5,595 nt of DNA from Dokdonella sp. (GTDB taxonomy: Bacteria; Pseudomonadota; Gammaproteobacteria; Xanthomonadales; Rhodanobacteraceae). Shown in pieces: positions 1 through 5,595 of this stretch. The stretch spans positions 1 to 5,595 of the forward strand of contig JASLGB010000313.1 in assembly GCA_030150315.1 (NCBI GenBank). The letters run 5' to 3'. Below the pieces are notes generated by a model. It saw only the letters and a program-made list of their open reading frames with translations. It had not been told where the DNA came from and did no database searches. Numbering within the stretch: the stretch's first letter is position 1; the number at the start of each line of letters is the position of its first letter. A program made the translations under genes and the position numbers.

Positions 1-936
1 CCATCCGGCTGCACGACGCGATCCTTCATGAAGGCGTACTGGTAGCCGCTCCCTCCGTCGAGATCCACGGGGTAGGTGTAGGTCTGCGACATCATCAGAC
101 CCTAAAGATCCTGTGTGACGATGAACCAGTCCGTGTTTTTGGTTCCCGAACTGAAATCTTCCCCCACGATGATGCGGTTGCGCGGCGCTTCGTAGGCTAT
201 CTTCGCCACACTCCATACTTGTCGGCATAGCCCTCCGCAGTAGGTCATCCGCCCGCTCAAGTCGGTGCCGAACTCCTCGTCCCGCGTGCCGTCGGCCTTC
301 AGCTATGCCACGCCGAGCAGGGTGACCTGAGTGTTGTCTAGGCGGCTCTCGAACGCTCCTGCGACCAGGATCGAACTGTCGGGCAAGGCAACCACGCTGC
401 CGGGCGTGTCTTCCGTGCGATTGTTGGGGCCGTCGGAATCGAACGACACGGCCAGGCCGCCATCGCCGCCGAAGCTGGTGTCGTCGCTGCCGTTGGCGTT
501 GAAGCGGACGATGCCAAAGTCGGCTTGCCCGAGCGCCCGGGCGTTTTTCCGACGACGATGATGCGACCCATCGGGTCAATGGTCATGCCGGCGACCGTAC
601 TGAGGTAGGCGTTCTTGATCACGCGTCCGACTCCGGCGTTGCCAGTGGGGGCCGTGCCGCCGAACGTCGGGTCATGGCTGCCGTCGGGCCGGATCTTGGC
701 CAGGAAGATCAAGGCACCGGCTGCGCCACCCGCCCGCTTGCCCGCGAGCAGTAGCCTCCGTCTGGCGCGCGAGCTGCCGCGACCACGCGCTCGTCGGCGC
801 TGCCGGCGCCGCTTTCGAAACTGCGCCCCCAGCCATTGGTGCCCAGCGTGGTTTCGATCAGGTTGTCGTCGGCCTGGGCGGCAAGCGGTGCGAGCGCCGC
901 GCACAAGGGCAAGGCAATGTGGAATCCGCGAGACAT
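1..936 (-). pseudogene. Secreted delta-60 repeat protein, broken by two frameshifts and two TAG codons; 3' end outside window
   Basis: Translation from ATG at 936 gives a signal peptide (MSRGFHIALPLCAALAPLAAQA, cleavage expected after AQA at residue 22), then a mature protein meant to be made of delta-60 repeats (TIGR02608 type: D-G-x-I-L-V-A-G ... R-x-x-x-D-G-S-x-D-x-x-F-G-G), thought to form beta-propeller-like folds. The chain can be followed only by changing frame. Frame 1 runs to Tyr62 (753-751) and would end early. A missing base near 750/751 is needed to enter frame 2 (LLAGKR, then AKIRPDGSHDPTFGG). A second missing base in the A run at 544-548 leads to frame 3 (ADFGIVRFNANGSDDTSFGG). 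Frame 3 is interrupted by TAG at 305-303 and at 104-102 yet remains recognisable to the left edge. Repeat units lie at about 656-768, 465-577 and 267-385; remnants of a fourth are in 1-266. The first TAG sits at the basic residue conserved in the unit (K in LAKI, R in IVRF). Codon choice left of about 310 includes CTA, ATA, CGA and GTA, unlike the intact genes. Sequencing error could explain the frameshifts, less readily the stops and codon drift. Confidence 0.8.
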
Positions 937-943
937 GAAGGTG

Positions 944-947
944 CTCC
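944..947 (-). promoter_or_regulatory. Ribosome-binding site of the delta-60 gene
   Basis: Minus-strand GGAG lies seven bases before the ATG at 936-934, directly ahead of a good signal peptide. It supports this start over the longer open frame that extends upstream to 1116 through the intergenic region. Confidence 0.6.
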
Positions 948-983
948 AGTCAGGGGTGTGCTGATGGAGTACGCAAGCGTGCG

Positions 984-1017
984 ACGGATCGGGACATTCC
1001 ACGGATCCGGACATCCC
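984..1017 (-). repeat. 17-base tandem direct repeat upstream of the delta-60 gene
   Basis: Two adjacent 17-base copies with no gap. On the minus strand they read GGGATGTCCGGATCCGT (1017-1001) and GGAATGTCCCGATCCGT (1000-984), matching at 15 of 17 positions. No third copy is present on either side. The pair ends 47 bases before the ATG of the secreted delta-60 gene, a position fitting a promoter or a tandem operator. Each copy holds GATCC, giving a local inverted repeat (CGGATC at 985-990, GATCCG at 1004-1009). The repeat is seen directly; a regulatory role is inferred from position only. Confidence 0.6.
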
Positions 1018-1125
1018 GTCTGCCGGCAGAACCCTCCGGCGCGTGCTGCGGAATCGGCGCGACGATTGTCGAGCCAGCGCGCATCTCGCCGCATCGCGGG
1101 CGGGCGCGCTCGGCACGTCGTTTTC

Positions 1126-1710
1126 CTACTGCCCCTCGACCTGCCTGCCCGAGTCCGCCGGCAGCTGTCCCATGCGCGTGGCGAGCATCAATCGCGCCGC
1201 CTGCCAGTCGCGTTTGATCGTGCGCTGGTTGAGGCCTTCCAGCTCGGCGATTTCGGCAAAACCCAGTCCGCCGAAGAAGTACAGCTGCACCACGCGGGCT
1301 GCGCGTTCGTCGATCCGTTCCAGTTCGCCCAATGCCTGGTCGAGTGCCAGCACTTCGGCCGCTTCGCAGGGCGTATCCGGCAAGCATTCGTCCAGGGTTA
1401 CCTGCAGGACATTGCCGCCGCGCTTGTCGGCACCGGCGCGGCGCGCATGATCGACCAGTACCTGACGCATCGCGCGCGCGGCCAGTGCCATGAAATGCTG
1501 TCGGCTCTCCAGCCGCAGGCCGTCGCCGACGACCAGCTTGACGTAGGTTTCATGGACCAGCGCGGTGGTCGAAAGCGTCTGGTTGTTGCCGCGAAGCTGG
1601 CGATGCGCGCAACGGCGAAGTTCGTCGTAGAGCAGGGAGAACAGGCGCGCCTGTGCGTTGCCGTCGCCGTTCTCGATGGCGTCAAGAAGCCCGGTGACAT
1701 TGTCGCCCAT
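1126..1710 (-). CDS. ECF sigma factor, ECF43-like / Sig-70_X6 family, kinase-partnered
   Basis: A 194-residue sigma-70 family factor. Region 2 lies at about 5-95: opening VTGLLDAIENGD, then LLYDELRRCAHRQLRG (26-41), region 2.2 around TLSTTALVHETYVKLV (45-60), and the helix QHFMALAARAMRQVLVDHAR (71-90). Region 4 lies at about 122-185, with the helix-turn-helix FAEIAELEGLNQRTIKRDW (151-169) for -35 recognition. The pattern matches the sigma-70 ECF subfamily (TIGR02999, Sig-70_X6) typical of Lysobacterales. The usual acidic patch of region 2.2 (D-A-E-D before L-x-Q-E) reads S47-T48-T49-A50, with no acidic residue. In characterised ECF43 factors a Thr in this region is phosphorylated by a neighbouring Ser/Thr kinase to permit RNA polymerase binding, and such a kinase lies just upstream here. 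No anti-sigma factor gene is adjacent, which fits kinase control. The ATG is the first conventional start after the kinase stop in this frame, and the N-terminus fits the family, but its Shine-Dalgarno is weak. Stop codon TAG. Confidence 0.92.
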   Translation of the reverse strand: MGDNVTGLLDAIENGDGNAQARLFSLLYDELRRCAHRQLRGNNQTLSTTALVHETYVKLVVGDGLRLESRQHFMALAARAMRQVLVDHARRAGADKRGGNVLQVTLDECLPDTPCEAAEVLALDQALGELERIDERAARVVQLYFFGGLGFAEIAELEGLNQRTIKRDWQAARLMLATRMGQLPADSGRQVEGQ

Positions 1711-1779
1711 GCGCGGGAAGTACCCAGTCGGAAGCCGCCAGCATCGCCGCGTCGCTGGCGGGGCGTCAATGGAGGCAGC

Positions 1780-4677
<2,898 letters not shown>

Positions 4678-4683
4678 GCTTTT

Positions 4684-4690
4684 CCTCCCC
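4684..4690 (-). promoter_or_regulatory. Ribosome-binding site that fixes the kinase start
   Basis: On the minus strand GGGGAGG is followed by six bases (AAAAGC) and then ATG at 4677-4675. This near-ideal Shine-Dalgarno identifies the kinase start. The open frame continues upstream to 4887, but those 70 codons would overlap the end of the DUF3293 gene and encode a low-complexity Arg/Pro-rich stretch, so they are not coding. Confidence 0.85.
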
Positions 4691-4829
4691 GGCAGACGTG
4701 GCGGAACGATCCGGCGAAATGGTGACACGCGGCGCCCGACTTGTGCGGGCCGCGGGGGGATTTCCGATATCTGGTCGGATGGACGGTTCGGGCGTGGAAT
4801 CTCCGGCGCCGGCGCGCGCGACGGTTTCC

Positions 4830-5321
4830 TCAGCGAAGCGGACTTCCGTCGCGCTCCCAGTCGCCGTCGTCCGGCAAATTTGCCCACCAGTCCGGGCGAT
4901 GCAGGCGAAGCCGCACCGGATGGCCAACGCGGGCGCGCACGCTCGCGTTCTGCTCGAAGGCACGCGCCAGCGCGTCGAGCCGATCGAGTCCGATGCCGGC
5001 GACAAGCCGGCTCGGCTCGGCCCAGGTCTCGTCCGGAATCGAGGCAGATCCGGCCAGCAGGCGTGCGCCGGCGTCGCGCAGTCTTTCGTCGAGCTCGGAC
5101 AGGCGCTGGCGGTTGTCCTCGTCTGAAAGAAGCCGGGAGTGTGGATTGCAGGCGGTCAGATAGACGGCGAAACCATCGGCGCCGATCCAGTCGGCGATGT
5201 CCGGCGGCGGCGTGGCGCCGATGCGCAGGGCTGCCAGCGTGCCGTCGGCCAATGCCACGCGGTAGTGCGTGCGTCGATACAGCTGCAAAAGCTCGGCGAT
5301 GCGTGTCGGCGACTCGTTCAC
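4830..5321 (-). CDS. DUF3293 domain-containing protein
   Basis: This is a 163-residue soluble protein with no signal peptide or membrane segment. It matches my recollection of DUF3293: a TACNPHS block at residues 57-63 (the family's 'TAxNP' motif), a Ser/Asp/Asn-rich helix start (SDEDNRQRL, 66-74), an EPS triad at 102-104 and AFEQNA at 121-126. The biochemical function of the family is unknown. The start codon is GTG at 5321-5319, overlapping the kmo TGA by the GTGA arrangement; no strong Shine-Dalgarno precedes it, so translation probably depends on coupling to kmo. The next gene downstream starts 152 bases later behind its own strong ribosome-binding site, so this gene likely ends the kmo transcript. 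A role linked to kynurenine metabolism is suggested only by the overlap. Family call is confident; function is unassigned. Confidence 0.82.
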   Translation of the reverse strand: MNESPTRIAELLQLYRRTHYRVALADGTLAALRIGATPPPDIADWIGADGFAVYLTACNPHSRLLSDEDNRQRLSELDERLRDAGARLLAGSASIPDETWAEPSRLVAGIGLDRLDALARAFEQNASVRARVGHPVRLRLHRPDWWANLPDDGDWERDGSPLR

Positions 5322-5595
5322 GCCAGCGGCGTCAGGCGTTCGCGCACGAGCCGGTCGGCGGCATCGAGGTCGATCTGGTCGAGGCGTTCCTTGCCGTCGG
5401 CCAATTCGCGCAGCAGTGCGTCCTGGATCTCGCCGCGCGCGAATGCCTGCGCATACGGCATGCGCGTGAACGTGACCATCCAGTAGCGCGGCACGAAGCG
5501 GCCGGGATGGCGCGCGGCCAGCTCGCGCTCCAGCGCGCGCATCAGGAGGAAATCCGCGTCGTCCACGCGGTCGCGCATCTCGGTGTAGTTCTCGA
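5318..5595 (-). CDS. kmo: Kynurenine 3-monooxygenase, C-terminal part (5' end outside window)
   Basis: Only the last 91 codons are visible; the reading frame stays open to the right edge, so the FAD-binding and substrate-binding parts lie outside. The enzyme is an FAD- and NADPH-dependent aromatic hydroxylase that converts L-kynurenine to 3-hydroxykynurenine in tryptophan breakdown, which can feed quinolinate and NAD synthesis. The fragment begins ENYTEMRDRV, the Asn-Tyr/Met-Arg-Asp block typical of KMO, followed by the tail signature RHPGRFVPRYWMVTF and then a Tyr-Ala/Arg-Gly segment (MPYAQAFARG). The protein ends RLTPLA with a TGA stop. Bacterial KMOs are usually about 450 residues, so roughly a fifth is present. 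The stop overlaps the start of the DUF3293 gene (GTGA), implying one mRNA and coupled translation. Other flavin monooxygenases of this superfamily lack this C-terminal signature, so I am fairly sure of the identity, which rests on motif recall rather than alignment. Confidence 0.85.
   Translation of the reverse strand, partial: ENYTEMRDRVDDADFLLMRALERELAARHPGRFVPRYWMVTFTRMPYAQAFARGEIQDALLRELADGKERLDQIDLDAADRLVRERLTPLA

Noticed and set aside
102..305. Recoding of TAG as a sense codon in the delta-60 gene
   Set aside because: The sigma factor gene in the same window ends with TAG (1128-1126), and no suppressor tRNA or recoding element is visible; two frameshifts in the same gene point to decay or sequence error.
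338..904. A separate 188-codon minus-strand gene
   Set aside because: Only its middle (about 548-751) reads as delta-60 repeat; the sequence on either side is out of frame with the repeat continuing in other frames. It is one segment of the broken gene.
1022..1040. Inverted repeat GCCGG...CCGGC as a terminator after the sigma factor gene
   Set aside because: The stem is only five base pairs with a nine-base loop and has no following T run on either strand; such short stems are common in GC-rich DNA.
4803..4820. GC-rich palindromic stretch after the DUF3293 stop as a terminator
   Set aside because: CCGGCGCCGG is self-complementary but has no proper loop and no T tract, so termination is not supported.
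4678..4887. Upstream extension of the kinase to a start at 4887
   Set aside because: It would overlap the end of the DUF3293 gene and add an Arg/Pro-rich low-complexity stretch; the strong GGGGAGG six bases before ATG 4677 marks the real start.

Overview
The window is GC-rich with strong G/C preference at third codon positions. Its gene content suggests a gammaproteobacterium of the Lysobacterales (Xanthomonadales), such as Lysobacteraceae or Rhodanobacteraceae. The pointers are a bacterial kynurenine 3-monooxygenase next to a DUF3293 protein, an ECF sigma factor paired with a TPR-bearing Ser/Thr kinase, and a delta-60 repeat protein. This placement is inferred from gene families, not from a marker gene.

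Every supported gene lies on the minus strand, so the window reads right to left. From the right edge: the last 91 codons of kmo (5595-5318); a DUF3293 gene (5321-4830) whose GTG start overlaps the kmo stop; a 152-base gap; a 965-residue membrane-anchored Ser/Thr kinase with a long C-terminal TPR region (4677-1780); 69 bases; an ECF sigma factor (1710-1126); 189 bases; and a secreted delta-60 repeat protein (936 to the left edge) broken by two single-base frameshifts and two in-frame TAG codons.

The kinase and sigma factor form the functional core. The sigma factor has Ser/Thr/Ala (S47-T48-T49-A50) where ordinary ECF sigma factors carry the acidic patch of region 2.2 that contacts the beta' clamp helices. 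This is the hallmark of ECF43-type sigma factors, in which phosphorylation by a co-encoded Ser/Thr kinase (EcfP/PknT of Vibrio parahaemolyticus, EcfK/PknS of Xanthomonas citri) supplies the missing negative charge. The likely circuit is: the extracytoplasmic TPR region senses a signal, the cytoplasmic kinase domain phosphorylates the sigma factor, and the sigma factor engages RNA polymerase. The delta-60 protein directly downstream is a possible target or former target. Its upstream region carries a near-perfect 17-base tandem repeat.

The two right-hand genes are metabolic (tryptophan/kynurenine pathway) and appear to be a separate transcription unit. No tRNA, rRNA, CRISPR array, insertion sequence or convincing terminator hairpin was seen. 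No gene-free stretch exceeds 300 bases.
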